Assembly (NCBI RefSeq): GCF_000482725.1
Contig: NZ_KI519482.1
Location: forward strand, 120,796-152,820
DNA: 32,025 nt
Direction: 5' to 3'
DNA from: Psychromonas arctica DSM 14288
GTDB lineage: Bacteria; Pseudomonadota; Gammaproteobacteria; Enterobacterales; Psychromonadaceae
Shown: piece after piece, positions 16,585 through 25,596 of the stretch
Numbering within the stretch: position 1 is the stretch's first letter
Layout of the letters: every line of letters begins with the position of its first letter
Notes under the pieces: model-generated
What the model was told of the DNA's origin: nothing
Seen by the model: only the letters and a program-made list of their open reading frames with translations
Database searches by the model: none
Made by a program: the position numbers and the translations under genes

Positions 16585-17184
16585 ATGAGAAAAATAATCT
16601 CAATTTTGGTGCCATTATTATTTTCTGTAGCTGCGCAAGCAACAGTGATTAGTACTAATAGTATTGGTTATGCAGGATTTTCAAAGAATGATAATTTAAT
16701 AATAAGCTCTGCTCATGGGGACAGTAAGAAAAACGTTGCTAACTTTACAGCTATCGATAAGAGTGCTTTTAATAGTCTTACTACGGGCAGTGCAAAATCA
16801 GGATCTGCTTATCAAAATACCGTAGCAGTTGATGCAGGTTCAACTTTTTCGTTTGATTGGAAATGGTGGAGTGATGAGGTTTCAAATATTCGGTATAACG
16901 ATTTTGCATTTGTTAACTTGAGCTTAGGTAGTCTAGATTGGCTTGCTGATACGTCGACCCCAGATTATACAACAGGCAACTTTGCTTGGACAGCAGCAGA
17001 ATCTGGTTGGTTAACTTATACCATTGGTGTATTTAATGTTGGTGATACTTTTAAAAATTCAACATTAATAGTGAAAAATATATCTGTTTCAAATCCTGCA
17101 TCTGTACCAAGCCCTGCTTCATTAGGTATATTGGCTGTTGCATTAGTTGGATTGATTGCTAGCCGCCGTAGAAAACAGGTATAA
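16585..17184 (+). CDS. PEP-CTERM sorting-domain protein
   Basis: 199 residues from ATG 16585, chosen because AAAGGA (16571-16576) lies 8 bases upstream and a clean signal peptide follows (MRKIISILVPLLFSVAAQA/T). The C-terminus carries the tripartite PEP-CTERM sorting signal: VPSPASLG, a hydrophobic helix (ILAVALVGLIA) and a basic end (SRRRKQV). Such proteins are processed by an exosortase (EpsH/XrtA type) and associated with exopolysaccharide or biofilm matrix. The central part is rich in Ser, Thr, Asn and Trp (for example FSFDWKWWSD), beta-sandwich-like, with no named domain recognised. It is monocistronic with a strong bidirectional terminator. The exosortase gene is not in this window. Confidence 0.88.
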   Translation: MRKIISILVPLLFSVAAQATVISTNSIGYAGFSKNDNLIISSAHGDSKKNVANFTAIDKSAFNSLTTGSAKSGSAYQNTVAVDAGSTFSFDWKWWSDEVSNIRYNDFAFVNLSLGSLDWLADTSTPDYTTGNFAWTAAESGWLTYTIGVFNVGDTFKNSTLIVKNISVSNPASVPSPASLGILAVALVGLIASRRRKQV

Positions 17185-17221
17185 TTACAACTGTTAGTAA
17201 CTTGCGTGATAACTGATATAC

Positions 17222-17253
17222 AAAAAAACCATTCAATATTGAATGGTTTTTTT
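17222..17253. terminator. Bidirectional terminator between convergent genes
   Basis: The perfect palindrome AACCATTCAATATTGAATGGTT is flanked by A7 on the left and T7 on the right, so it can serve both the PEP-CTERM gene (plus) and ettA (minus). Confidence 0.9.
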
Positions 17254-17269
17254 ATGTTTGCAGTTTATC

Positions 17270-18949
17270 TTAACTAATGCGTTTGTATTTTATTCGATGT
17301 GGTTCAACCGCCGCCGCACCAAAAGTTTTCTTCAACCACGCTTCATAATCACTGTAGTTACCTTCATAGAAGTTTACTTTACCTTCATCGCGGTAATCAA
17401 TGATGTGCGTTGCAATACGGTCTAAGAACCAACGGTCATGCGAAATCACCATGGCACAACCTGCAAAGCCAAGTAGGGCATCTTCAAGTGCACGTAATGT
17501 TTCTATATCTAAATCATTGGTTGGTTCATCGAGTAACAATAAGTTACCGCCAGACTTAAGCAGTTTAGCCAAATGTAAACGTCCGCGTTCACCACCTGAT
17601 AAATCACCTACGATTTTAGATTGGTCTGACCCTTTAAAGTTAAAGCGACCTAAATAAGCACGACTTGGTATTTCAATATTACCCACTTGGATAATATCGC
17701 TACCACCAGAGACTTCTTCAAATACGCTGAGTTTATCATCCATGTGGTCACGGAACTGATCAACACTGGCCATTTGCACTGATTCACCAATGATTATTTC
17801 ACCAGAGTCTGGTTTTTCAGTGCCATCTAACATTTTAAATAATGTAGATTTACCTGCACCATTGGCACCGATAATACCGACGATCGCCCCTTTAGGTATG
17901 CTGAAACTCAAATCATCAATTAACACTCGGCCATCAAATGATTTAGTTAAGTTATTAACATCAATTACTTGATCACCTAAACGTTGGCCTGTTGGAATAA
18001 ATAGCTCATTGGTTTCATTACGTTTTTGGAAGTCTTGATTATTAAGTTCTTCAAAACGAGATAAACGTGCTTTGCTTTTAGACTGACGTCCTTTCGCGTT
18101 TGAACGAACCCATTCCAGTTCTTGTTCAATTTGGCGTTGGCGTGCTTTCTCTTGTCCTGCTTCTTGCTTTAAACGCTCATCTTTTTGCTCTAACCAAGAC
18201 GAGTAATTACCTTCCCATGGAATACCGTAACCACGGTCTAATTCCAAGATCCAACCTGCTACATTATCTAGGAAGTAACGGTCATGGGTAATCGCCACAA
18301 CAGTTCCTTCATAATCATGTAAGAAGCGTTCTAACCAAGCAACAGATTCCGCATCCAAGTGGTTGGTTGGTTCGTCTAGTAATAACATGTCTGGTTTTTC
18401 AAGTAACAAACGACATAACGCAACACGTCGACGTTCACCACCAGACAGTACTTTTATCGGTTGATCCCAAGCTGGTAAACGTAGCGCATCGGCAGCACGT
18501 TCTAATTGATTATCAAGATTATGTCCGTCATGTGCTTGAATAATATCTTCAAGTTGACCTTGGCGTTTAGCCAACGCATCAAAATCTGCATCTTCTTCTG
18601 CGTATGCAGCATAAACCGCATCTAACTCTGTTAACGCAGATTTAACTTCAAAAACTGCTTCTTCGACGACTTCACGGACATTTTTTTCAAGATCTAATGT
18701 TGGCTCTTGTGCAAGATAACCAATTTTAGTACCGGTTAATGCGCGTGCTTCACCATCAAATTCTTGGTCGATACCGGCCATGATGCGTAACAGGGTCGAT
18801 TTACCTGAACCATTCAGACCTAAAACACCGATTTTAGCGCCAGGGAAAAAGCTTAATGAGATATCTTTTAAAATAGTGCGCTTAGGTGGCACTATTTTAG
18901 AAACGCGAGACATAGAATAAATGAACTTATCAGGCAATGGTTGAGCCAT
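17270..18949 (-). CDS. ettA: Energy-dependent translational throttle protein EttA (ABC-F ATPase)
   Basis: 559 residues from ATG 18949 (E. coli EttA has 555); the frame is open further upstream, but AAGGA sits 7 bases before this ATG. EttA binds the ribosomal E site and gates entry of the 70S initiation complex into elongation according to ATP/ADP level. It has two ABC domains: Walker A GLNGSGKST (44-52) and GANGAGKST, signatures LSGGERRRVAL and LSGGERGRLHL, and Walker B/catalytic segments LLLDEPTNHLD and LLLDEPTNDLD. The arm and linker lie between the domains (including EQELEWVRSNAKGRQSKSKAR). No transmembrane segment is present, as expected for ABC-F. Codon use suggests good expression. A candidate promoter lies at 18987-19016. 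Confidence 0.96.
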   Translation of the reverse strand: MAQPLPDKFIYSMSRVSKIVPPKRTILKDISLSFFPGAKIGVLGLNGSGKSTLLRIMAGIDQEFDGEARALTGTKIGYLAQEPTLDLEKNVREVVEEAVFEVKSALTELDAVYAAYAEEDADFDALAKRQGQLEDIIQAHDGHNLDNQLERAADALRLPAWDQPIKVLSGGERRRVALCRLLLEKPDMLLLDEPTNHLDAESVAWLERFLHDYEGTVVAITHDRYFLDNVAGWILELDRGYGIPWEGNYSSWLEQKDERLKQEAGQEKARQRQIEQELEWVRSNAKGRQSKSKARLSRFEELNNQDFQKRNETNELFIPTGQRLGDQVIDVNNLTKSFDGRVLIDDLSFSIPKGAIVGIIGANGAGKSTLFKMLDGTEKPDSGEIIIGESVQMASVDQFRDHMDDKLSVFEEVSGGSDIIQVGNIEIPSRAYLGRFNFKGSDQSKIVGDLSGGERGRLHLAKLLKSGGNLLLLDEPTNDLDIETLRALEDALLGFAGCAMVISHDRWFLDRIATHIIDYRDEGKVNFYEGNYSDYEAWLKKTFGAAAVEPHRIKYKRIS

Positions 18950-18986
18950 GGTGGATCCTTTATAATGAATAAAATAATTGAGAGCT

Positions 18987-19016
18987 ATTGTAGAGTATCT
19001 ACTAATCAACAAGCAA
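18987..19016 (-). promoter_or_regulatory. Candidate ettA promoter
   Basis: On the minus strand TTGCTT (19011-19016) and TACAAT (18987-18992) are separated by 18 bp, 37 bases before the ettA start codon. Confidence 0.45.
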
Positions 19017-19057
19017 CCGATGGTAATGGCTTAGACCATCAAAAATAACCAAAGCGC

Positions 19058-19085
19058 ATTAATGTTCAAACATTTGAACATTAAT
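19058..19085. promoter_or_regulatory. 28-bp perfect palindromic site upstream of ettA
   Basis: ATTAATGTTCAAA, a CA spacer, then TTTGAACATTAAT: 13-bp perfect arms with only 2 bp between, which favours a dimeric-regulator operator over a terminator hairpin (no usable loop and no U-tract). It lies about 110 bp upstream of the ettA start and 260 bp beyond the end of the transporter gene. The regulator is unknown. Confidence 0.5.
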
Positions 19086-19230
19086 GGTTAACTGCCAGCC
19101 TTGTTTAATACTCTAAGTTTCACACTATAAAGTTTAGCATCTGCATATTTAGCAGTGTGATAAAGAAGAAGGCTAATAAAGGGGTGGGCGTAGTAGTTAA
19201 GGTATTTTCAGTGTTGGTAAAAGAAATAAT

Positions 19231-19260
19231 GATTCCGTAATTTAACTAAGATACGGAATC
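19231..19260 (-). terminator. Possible terminator of the symporter gene
   Basis: Arms GATTCCGTA/TACGGAATC (9 bp) with a 12-base loop; on the minus strand it is followed by ATTATTTCTTTT. It lies 86 bases past the transporter stop codon. The large loop makes it a modest terminator candidate. Confidence 0.45.
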
Positions 19261-19345
19261 ACCTTATTTTGATATTACTTTTTAGCCTATCCTAACGACC
19301 TATTGCGGTCTTATTGTGGATGCTAACAAGCAAATATTGAGTTTA

Positions 19346-20296
19346 TTAAGACTCTGTTACTGGTGCGGTCGTTATTTTTTCTTCTGTTTCTAGGCCTTTC
19401 TGAGCCCAATATCCAGATAGAATAGACCCTGAAATATTGTGCCATAGCGAGAACACTGTGCCAGGGATTGCGGCAGCAGGCGAGAAGAACTTCATTGCTA
19501 AAACAGCTGCAAGACCTGAGTTTTGTAAACCTACTTCAAAGGCAATGGTACGGCTGGTTTTTTCATCAAACCCTAATAACTTGGTAATGAAGTAGCCAGA
19601 AAATAGGCCGATGCTGTTATGAATAATCACTGCTAGCATCACAATTGGACCGACATCTGTTAATTTACCCGCGTTTAGTGCAACCACAATAGCAATAATT
19701 ATCACGATTGATAGCATTGAAATAAGCGGTAATAGAGAAGAGATAGCTTGTACTTGTTTATTTAAAAATGAATTTATCAAGATACCAATAGCAATCGGTA
19801 ACACCACTATTTTAAGTAAACTAATAAAGATCGGTAACATAGGGAAGTCCACGCTTTGACCCACTAATAAACCACTGATGACAGGAGTCAACACCACGCC
19901 AACTAATGTTGATAACGCGGTCATGGTGATTGATAATGCAACATCTCCCTTTGCTAAATAACACATTACGTTTGATGATGTGCCACCTGCAACGCTACCC
20001 ACTAAAATCATACCGACAGTTAATTCGGTGTCTAATTGCAAAAAGTAACACACTAAAAAAGCTGTGATTGGCATAATAGTAAATTGCAATAACATGCCAA
20101 CACCGATTGCTGATTTCTTATTGATGACGTTTTTAAAATCTTGTAGTGTTAATGTCAGGCCCATACTTAACATAATCAACATCAGTAGTGGAACAATATA
20201 ACTTTTTATACCAACAAAAAGTTGAGGAGATAAAAAAGCGACGCCAGCAAAAAGAATGGCCCAAACGGGAAATAGCTTGATTAGTTTGTTCAACAT
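19346..20296 (-). CDS. Bile acid:sodium symporter family transporter
   Basis: 316 residues, almost wholly hydrophobic with about 9-10 transmembrane helices, in the BASS (SBF) superfamily. Conserved elements are the N-terminal IVPLLMLIMLSMGLTLTLQDF, the Na+-site region GSVAGGTSSNVMCYLAKGDV (about 100-119) followed by ALSITMTALSTLVGVVLTP, and the EVGLQNSGLAAVLAMKFFSPAAAIPG crossover motif (about 257-282). These match bacterial members such as YocS/PanS (the latter transports ketopantoate in Salmonella). Substrates vary (organic acids, bile-type sulphonates, pantothenate precursors), so a specific substrate is not claimed. The start ATG 20296 has AAGGA upstream. It is monocistronic and divergent from fdhD. 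Confidence 0.9.
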   Translation of the reverse strand: MLNKLIKLFPVWAILFAGVAFLSPQLFVGIKSYIVPLLMLIMLSMGLTLTLQDFKNVINKKSAIGVGMLLQFTIMPITAFLVCYFLQLDTELTVGMILVGSVAGGTSSNVMCYLAKGDVALSITMTALSTLVGVVLTPVISGLLVGQSVDFPMLPIFISLLKIVVLPIAIGILINSFLNKQVQAISSLLPLISMLSIVIIIAIVVALNAGKLTDVGPIVMLAVIIHNSIGLFSGYFITKLLGFDEKTSRTIAFEVGLQNSGLAAVLAMKFFSPAAAIPGTVFSLWHNISGSILSGYWAQKGLETEEKITTAPVTES

Positions 20297-20657
20297 TTAA
20301 ATCCTTTTATAATTATTTAGTTTTTTATTAATGAAATAGGGGGGATGAATTTATCATAAAATTTAAAAGCGTATATGTTTAGTTGTACACCAACAAAATT
20401 TTAAGTGCTTTTGGAGGTTAATTAAATGTTAAAAAGCAAATTTTATTGATGCTTTTTCAATGCTATAAATATTTTTAATAAAATAAATTTTATTGCTGAA
20501 ATCATTGTAAAAAATATGTTATAAAGACCTCCTCTGAATCGTTATTTACTTTTCAACTTGTAAAATATTTTACTTTTGAATGAGTTAGACGCCCGTCTCA
20601 ACGTTTTCAATTATCAGCATATCAATTAACAAAAACAGCAATCGCTAAGGTGAATCA
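20297..20657. other. Divergent intergenic region between the transporter and fdhD
   Basis: 360 AT-rich bases that must contain both divergent promoters. AT-rich -10-like hexamers are present, but none has a convincing -35 partner, and no clear operator palindrome was seen. Confidence 0.4.
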
Positions 20658-21503
20658 ATGAGCACAAAACCATACCAAACTGTTAATCGGCAACGTTATC
20701 GATTAGCAGAGGGTGGTTCCTTTGAGATGCATTTGAGTCAAGATTTAGTGATTAGTGAAGAGCCTCTCAATATCGTATTGCACTGGACATGCCAGGAAAC
20801 TGGTGAACTGCTTGAAAAAACCTTGATGGTCACCATGAGAACCCCCGGAGATGATGCTTCGTTAGTGACTGGATTATTATTATCGCATGCAGTTATCGAG
20901 CATGCAGATCAAATTCAATCAATTATTAGTTCTGAACTTAATCAATGTGACATTACCTTAGCAGCATCGGTTGTGTTAGATTGGGAATCATTAACGCGAC
21001 ATTTTATTAGCCATTCAGGCTGTGGTATTTGTGGCACCAGTAATGTGAAGAAGCTAGCGCATACTTTTAATGTCACTATCGATGAAACGCCACAGTGGGT
21101 ACCAGTCTCTGCTTTACTTACATTCTCAGCGCAATTACGGCAGCAACAGTCTTTATTTTCTTTAACGGGTGGTGTTCACAGTGCTGGCATATTCTCTTTG
21201 CAAGCCTGCTTATCAGTGAAAGAAGATGTGGGTCGACATAATGCAGTGGATAAAGTGATTGGTGATTTATTGACACAGAGTAAGCTTGCTAATCAATCTA
21301 TCTTAATGCTCAGTGGACGCATCAGTTTCGAACTTATGCAAAAAGCGGTTGCCGCAAAGATTCCTGTGGTCGTTGCGATAGGCGCACCTTCAAGTTTAGC
21401 CATAGCAGTAGCAAAACAATTTAACATCACTTTAATAGGCTTTGTCAGTGAGCATACTTTTAATGTCTACCACGGTGACTTTCGTTTACAAAAACAACAT
21501 TAA
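20658..21503 (+). CDS. fdhD: Formate dehydrogenase accessory sulfurtransferase FdhD
   Basis: 281 residues (E. coli FdhD has 277). FdhD takes sulfur from IscS and inserts it into the molybdenum bis-MGD cofactor before that is loaded into formate-dehydrogenase-type enzymes. The essential cysteine pair is present as CGIC at 122-125 in SGCGICGTSNVKKL. Other family blocks are RTPGDDASLVTGLLLSHAVI (61-80), SLTGGVHSAGIF, the VKEDVGRHNAVDKVIG segment (about 187-203) and LSGRISFELMQKA. The start ATG follows AAGG. It precedes a molybdopterin oxidoreductase gene by 28 bp, an obvious client. Confidence 0.96.
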   Translation: MSTKPYQTVNRQRYRLAEGGSFEMHLSQDLVISEEPLNIVLHWTCQETGELLEKTLMVTMRTPGDDASLVTGLLLSHAVIEHADQIQSIISSELNQCDITLAASVVLDWESLTRHFISHSGCGICGTSNVKKLAHTFNVTIDETPQWVPVSALLTFSAQLRQQQSLFSLTGGVHSAGIFSLQACLSVKEDVGRHNAVDKVIGDLLTQSKLANQSILMLSGRISFELMQKAVAAKIPVVVAIGAPSSLAIAVAKQFNITLIGFVSEHTFNVYHGDFRLQKQH

Positions 21504-21531
21504 TAACCATTACAAATGATAGGTAGGCATT

Positions 21532-23835
21532 ATGAGTGTTAAAAAATATACAGCAGCAGCTGGTGGTTGGGGTTCACTTGCAAGTACAGCCAAACATTTA
21601 TTACACAGTGAGAACGTAGCAAAAAACGTCTTAAATTTACTCAAAACCAATCAAGATCATGGTTTCGATTGTCCGGGGTGCGCTTGGGGTGAAGAAGGCA
21701 AAAAAGAACGTTTTCGCTTTTGTGAAAATGGCGCAAAAGCCGTTAACTGGGAAGCGACTTCTCGCCGTTTAACACCGGGATTCTTTGCTAAGAATAGTGT
21801 GTCTGCCTTACGTAAACAAAGTGATTATTATTTAGAAGACCAGGGCCGGCTTTCTGATCCTATGCTGTATCAAGCAGAAACAGATTGTTATGTACCAATT
21901 AGTTGGGATGATGCTTTTTCATTGATTGCACAGCACCTCAATGGCTTAGAAAACCCTAACCAAGCAGAATTTTACACCTCTGGCAGAGCAAGTAACGAAG
22001 CTGCCTTTTTATACCAGTTAATGGTAAGAAAGTTTGGCACTAATAACTTTCCTGACTGCTCAAACATGTGTCACGAAGCCAGTGGTTATGCATTAAAGCA
22101 GGGTATTGGTGTTGGTAAAGGCACAGTAACGCTAGAAGACTTTGACCATGCCGATGCTATTTTTGTGTTCGGTCAAAACCCAGGAACCAACCATCCTCGA
22201 ATGTTACATACCTTAAGCCATGCTGCACAACGCGGTGCCAGTATTGTGACCTTTAATACCTTAAGAGAAAGAGGTTTAGAACGTTTTGCTAATCCTCAAT
22301 CACCAGCGCATATGGTGCTTGGTGGTGAAACGAAGCTGACGAGTCAATATTATACCCCTAATTTGGGTGGTGATATGGCTGCCGTGCGCGGCATAGTTAA
22401 AGTCTTGTTAAAACGTCATAACCAAGCACTTGAAAATGGTGATCATGTATTCAATGTTAAATTTATTGAACAGCATACTAGTGGTTTAGATGCTTACTTA
22501 GAGCAAGTAGATGCAACGCCTTGGTCATTAATTACTGAGCAATCAGGTTTATCTAAAAAGCAGATAAAATCAGCGGCAGATATTTACCAACAAGCAAAAC
22601 GTGTTATTTTCACTTGGGCAATGGGGATCACCCAACATAAGCACTCAGTGCCTACGATCAACGAAATGACCAACCTACAATTGTTGTTTGGTAATATTGG
22701 TAAAAAAGGGGCCGGTTTATGTCCTGTTCGTGGTCACTCTAATGTGCAAGGTGACCGCACCATGGGCATCGATGAAAAACCTAATGCTACGCTACTTAAT
22801 AACATAGAAAAAACCTTTAACTTTACACCTCCTGCAGAGCATGGGCACAATGCCGTACAAGCAGTAGAAGCGATGTTGCGTGGTGACAGCAAAGTATTTA
22901 TTGGGTTAGGTGGGAACTTTGTGGCGGCAATGCCGGATTCTGAGATCACACGCCAAGCTATGAGTCGCTGTGATTTAACCGTTAATATTGCGACTAAACT
23001 TAATCGAACTCATTTATACCCAGGCAAATCTGCGTTGATTTTACCTTGTTTAGGCCGAACAGATATCGATTTACAGGCGGGTGAATCTCAACAAATCACA
23101 GTGGAAGATTCATTTTCCATGGTGCACAGTTCGCAAGGTGTGATAAAAAGTGACACTAGACAAATGCGTTCTGAGCCTGCAATTATTGCTGGCATAGCGC
23201 AAGCAACATTGGGTAGTTCTCCAATTAATTGGTTAGATACAGTTCAAAACTATGATCTTATTCGCGACTATATTAGCCAAACTATTCCCGGCTTTAGCGA
23301 TATGAACCAACGTTTACAAGCACCTGGTGGCTTTTATTTAGGTAATGCTGCTGGGCGACGAGAATGGAATACAAGCGACCACAAAGCACAATTTCATAGT
23401 GCACCTTTACCCGATGCTATTATTTCAGCATCGCAACGTGCGTTAACTAAAAACCGTATTTTTGTGTTACAAACACTGCGTTCTCACGACCAATACAACA
23501 CCACTATCTATGGTTTCACAGATAGATACCGTGGTTTAAGTGGTGATCGTAATATTATTCTTCTTAACGAAAATGACATAACCGCATTAGGATTAAAAAC
23601 CGGTGATAAAGTCGATATTGAAGCGCTCTGGGGAGATGAAGTAGTGAGAGAAGTGACTAATTTCACTTTGCTTGCCTATGATATTCCGACGGGTAACGCT
23701 GCCGCTTATTATCCGGAAGCAAATCCTTTAGTGGCGTTGGCTAACTATGGTGATTTTACCTTCACGCCTAACTCAAAATCGATTGCTATAGTGATCAGCG
23801 CAGCTAAAAATCCGTTACCTGAGCGTATCGTATAA
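21532..23835 (+). CDS. FdhF/YdeP family molybdopterin oxidoreductase
   Basis: 767 residues, close to E. coli YdeP (759). It is a soluble protein with no Tat signal, related to the alpha subunit of formate dehydrogenase H. It starts with the YdeP-type AAGGWGSLASTAKHLL, then a cysteine segment with C47, C50 (DCPGCAWG) and C64 (FCENGAKAV), fewer closely spaced cysteines than the usual C-x2-C-x3-C-xn-C [4Fe-4S] site. The molybdenum-ligand region reads SNMCHEASG (C180, no selenocysteine). The GKKGAGLCPVRGHSNVQGDRTMG block and the C-terminal RSHDQYNTTIYGFTDRYRG cofactor domain are typical. YdeP is linked to acid resistance in E. coli, but its reaction is unknown. It is co-transcribed with fdhD and has a strong terminator after it. 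Confidence 0.93.
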   Translation: MSVKKYTAAAGGWGSLASTAKHLLHSENVAKNVLNLLKTNQDHGFDCPGCAWGEEGKKERFRFCENGAKAVNWEATSRRLTPGFFAKNSVSALRKQSDYYLEDQGRLSDPMLYQAETDCYVPISWDDAFSLIAQHLNGLENPNQAEFYTSGRASNEAAFLYQLMVRKFGTNNFPDCSNMCHEASGYALKQGIGVGKGTVTLEDFDHADAIFVFGQNPGTNHPRMLHTLSHAAQRGASIVTFNTLRERGLERFANPQSPAHMVLGGETKLTSQYYTPNLGGDMAAVRGIVKVLLKRHNQALENGDHVFNVKFIEQHTSGLDAYLEQVDATPWSLITEQSGLSKKQIKSAADIYQQAKRVIFTWAMGITQHKHSVPTINEMTNLQLLFGNIGKKGAGLCPVRGHSNVQGDRTMGIDEKPNATLLNNIEKTFNFTPPAEHGHNAVQAVEAMLRGDSKVFIGLGGNFVAAMPDSEITRQAMSRCDLTVNIATKLNRTHLYPGKSALILPCLGRTDIDLQAGESQQITVEDSFSMVHSSQGVIKSDTRQMRSEPAIIAGIAQATLGSSPINWLDTVQNYDLIRDYISQTIPGFSDMNQRLQAPGGFYLGNAAGRREWNTSDHKAQFHSAPLPDAIISASQRALTKNRIFVLQTLRSHDQYNTTIYGFTDRYRGLSGDRNIILLNENDITALGLKTGDKVDIEALWGDEVVREVTNFTLLAYDIPTGNAAAYYPEANPLVALANYGDFTFTPNSKSIAIVISAAKNPLPERIV

Positions 23836-23871
23836 ACTGTTTTTCCCGAATTGAGGGGCTGATAAAACAGC

Positions 23872-23906
23872 AAAAGGTTATTAGCGATACGTTAATAACC
23901 TTTTTT
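23872..23906 (+). terminator. Intrinsic terminator of fdhD-fdhF-like operon
   Basis: Stem GGTTATTA/TAATAACC, extended by flanking A/T pairs, around a 9-base loop, followed by six T residues; it begins 37 bases after the stop codon. Confidence 0.88.
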
Positions 23907-24231
23907 AGTACTTCTTACCTTACCTATTAATTTTATTACTTTTATTACTTAACCTTCACTTATTAGCATTAGTATTTAACGCCTGAATCTAATCTTGTCG
24001 CTTTCATTACTTTTACGCTTTGTCATAATTAAGAGAGAGAGAATATTGTGAGCACATATTTAAATAAACGTATTTATTATCTTCACTTAACATAAATTAA
24101 TTAGTATTACTTTTATTCAATTTGATGTTCGCTACATTTCACACTATTTACTCTATGCAATAGCACAAAGATTGCGTAAAATGCGCAACTTCAAATTGAC
24201 TTATACTTACAATTCCTAGCAGGAGATGCAC
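23907..24231 (+). other. glyA upstream region
   Basis: 325 AT-rich bases without a gene. TAAAAT at 24177-24182 followed by GCGC is a plausible -10 box with a GC-rich discriminator, as in growth-rate-regulated promoters, but the -35 is poor. The small inverted repeat TTGCG/CGCAA around it (24172-24188) is loosely reminiscent of a PurR site, which controls glyA in E. coli; the match is too weak to call. Confidence 0.35.
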
Positions 24232-25497
24232 ATGTTTAACCGAGATATGAATATTGCTGATTACGACCCAGAGTTATGGCAATCAATGACTGATGAAGTA
24301 CAACGACAAGAAGATCACATTGAGCTTATTGCGTCTGAAAACTACACTAGTCCACGTGTTATGGAAGCACAAGGTAGTCAATTAACAAATAAATACGCAG
24401 AAGGTTACCCTGGTAAGCGTTATTACGGTGGTTGTGAATATGTTGATGTTGCTGAATCTTTAGCAATTGAACGTGCTAAATCTTTATTTGCTGCAGACTA
24501 CGCAAACGTACAACCACATGCTGGTTCTCAAGCAAATAGTGCTGTTTACGCTGCATTATGTGCACCTGGCGACACGGTTTTAGGTATGAGCCTTGCACAC
24601 GGTGGTCACTTAACGCACGGTGCATCTGTTAGCTTCTCTGGTAAAATTTACAATGCTGTTCAATATGGTATCAACCCAGATACAGGTGTTTTAGATTACG
24701 CTGAAGTTGAGCGCCTAGCTGTTGAACACAAGCCAACAATGATTGTTGCAGGTTTCTCTGCGTACTCAGGCATTGTTGATTGGGCTAAATTCCGTGAAAT
24801 CGCTGATAAAGTAGGTGCTTACCTGTTTGTTGATATGGCGCATGTTGCTGGTCTAGTGGCTGCGGGTCTGTACCCTAACCCTGTACCATTTGCTGACGTT
24901 GTTACAACAACTACGCATAAAACATTAGGCGGTCCTCGCGGCGGTCTTATCCTTGCTAAAGCTAATCCAGCACTTGAGAAAAAATTAAACTCAGCTGTAT
25001 TCCCTGGTGCTCAAGGCGGTCCATTAATGCACGTTATCGCTGCTAAAGCGGTAGCATTTAAAGAATGTGCTGAACCTGCGTTTAAAGAATACCAACAAAA
25101 TGTATTAGACAACGCTAAAGCAATGGTTAAAGTATTCCAAGAACGCGGTTACAAAATTGTTTCTAACGGCACTGAAAACCACCTTTTCCTAGTTGACTTG
25201 ATTGCTCAAGACATTACAGGTAAAGAAGCTGATGCTGCGCTAGGTCTTGCTCACATTACCGTGAATATGAACTCAGTACCAAATGATCCACGTTCTCCAT
25301 TTGTTACATCTGGCCTACGTATCGGTACACCTGCATTCTCTCGTCGTGGTGCAAACACTTCTGACGCTGCTGAACTAGCGGTTTGGATCTGTGACGTACT
25401 TGATGCGATTAAAGATGAAGAAAAACTAGCAGCAACAATCGAAGCTGTTAAAGTGAAAGTCGCTAAATTCTGTGCTGAACACCCTGTTTACTCGTAA
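24232..25497 (+). CDS. glyA: Serine hydroxymethyltransferase
   Basis: 421 residues from ATG 24232, preferred over ATG 24226 because AGGAG (24221-24225) abuts 24226 but lies six bases before 24232. The PLP enzyme interconverts serine plus tetrahydrofolate with glycine plus 5,10-methylene-THF, the main source of one-carbon units. Visible: [20 protein letters not shown] near the N-terminus, [21 protein letters not shown], the PLP-binding [15 protein letters not shown] with Lys230, and the C-terminal [11 protein letters not shown]. The highly biased codon usage indicates strong expression. It is monocistronic with a clear terminator. Confidence 0.98.
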   Translation: MFNRDMNIADYDPELWQSMTDEVQRQEDHIELIASENYTSPRVMEAQGSQLTNKYAEGYPGKRYYGGCEYVDVAESLAIERAKSLFAADYANVQPHAGSQANSAVYAALCAPGDTVLGMSLAHGGHLTHGASVSFSGKIYNAVQYGINPDTGVLDYAEVERLAVEHKPTMIVAGFSAYSGIVDWAKFREIADKVGAYLFVDMAHVAGLVAAGLYPNPVPFADVVTTTTHKTLGGPRGGLILAKANPALEKKLNSAVFPGAQGGPLMHVIAAKAVAFKECAEPAFKEYQQNVLDNAKAMVKVFQERGYKIVSNGTENHLFLVDLIAQDITGKEADAALGLAHITVNMNSVPNDPRSPFVTSGLRIGTPAFSRRGANTSDAAELAVWICDVLDAIKDEEKLAATIEAVKVKVAKFCAEHPVYS

Positions 25498-25561
25498 ACT
25501 AGATGCTTATCTGAATCGCTTTATCGGTTAGACTTTAAAAATAACTGATAAACGACTTTTT

Positions 25562-25596
25562 AAAATCCGCTCTTGTTAAACAAGTGCGGATTTTTT
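25562..25596 (+). terminator. Intrinsic terminator of glyA
   Basis: Stem AAAATCCGC-T-CTTG / CAAG-T-GCGGATTTT with one T-T mismatch and a 5-base loop, followed by a run of T residues, 64 bases after the stop. Confidence 0.88.

Noticed and set aside
24172-24188. PurR-like operator upstream of glyA
   Set aside because: Only 5-bp arms TTGCG/CGCAA with wrong central spacing compared with the PurR consensus; more likely a -10 box with a GC-rich discriminator.
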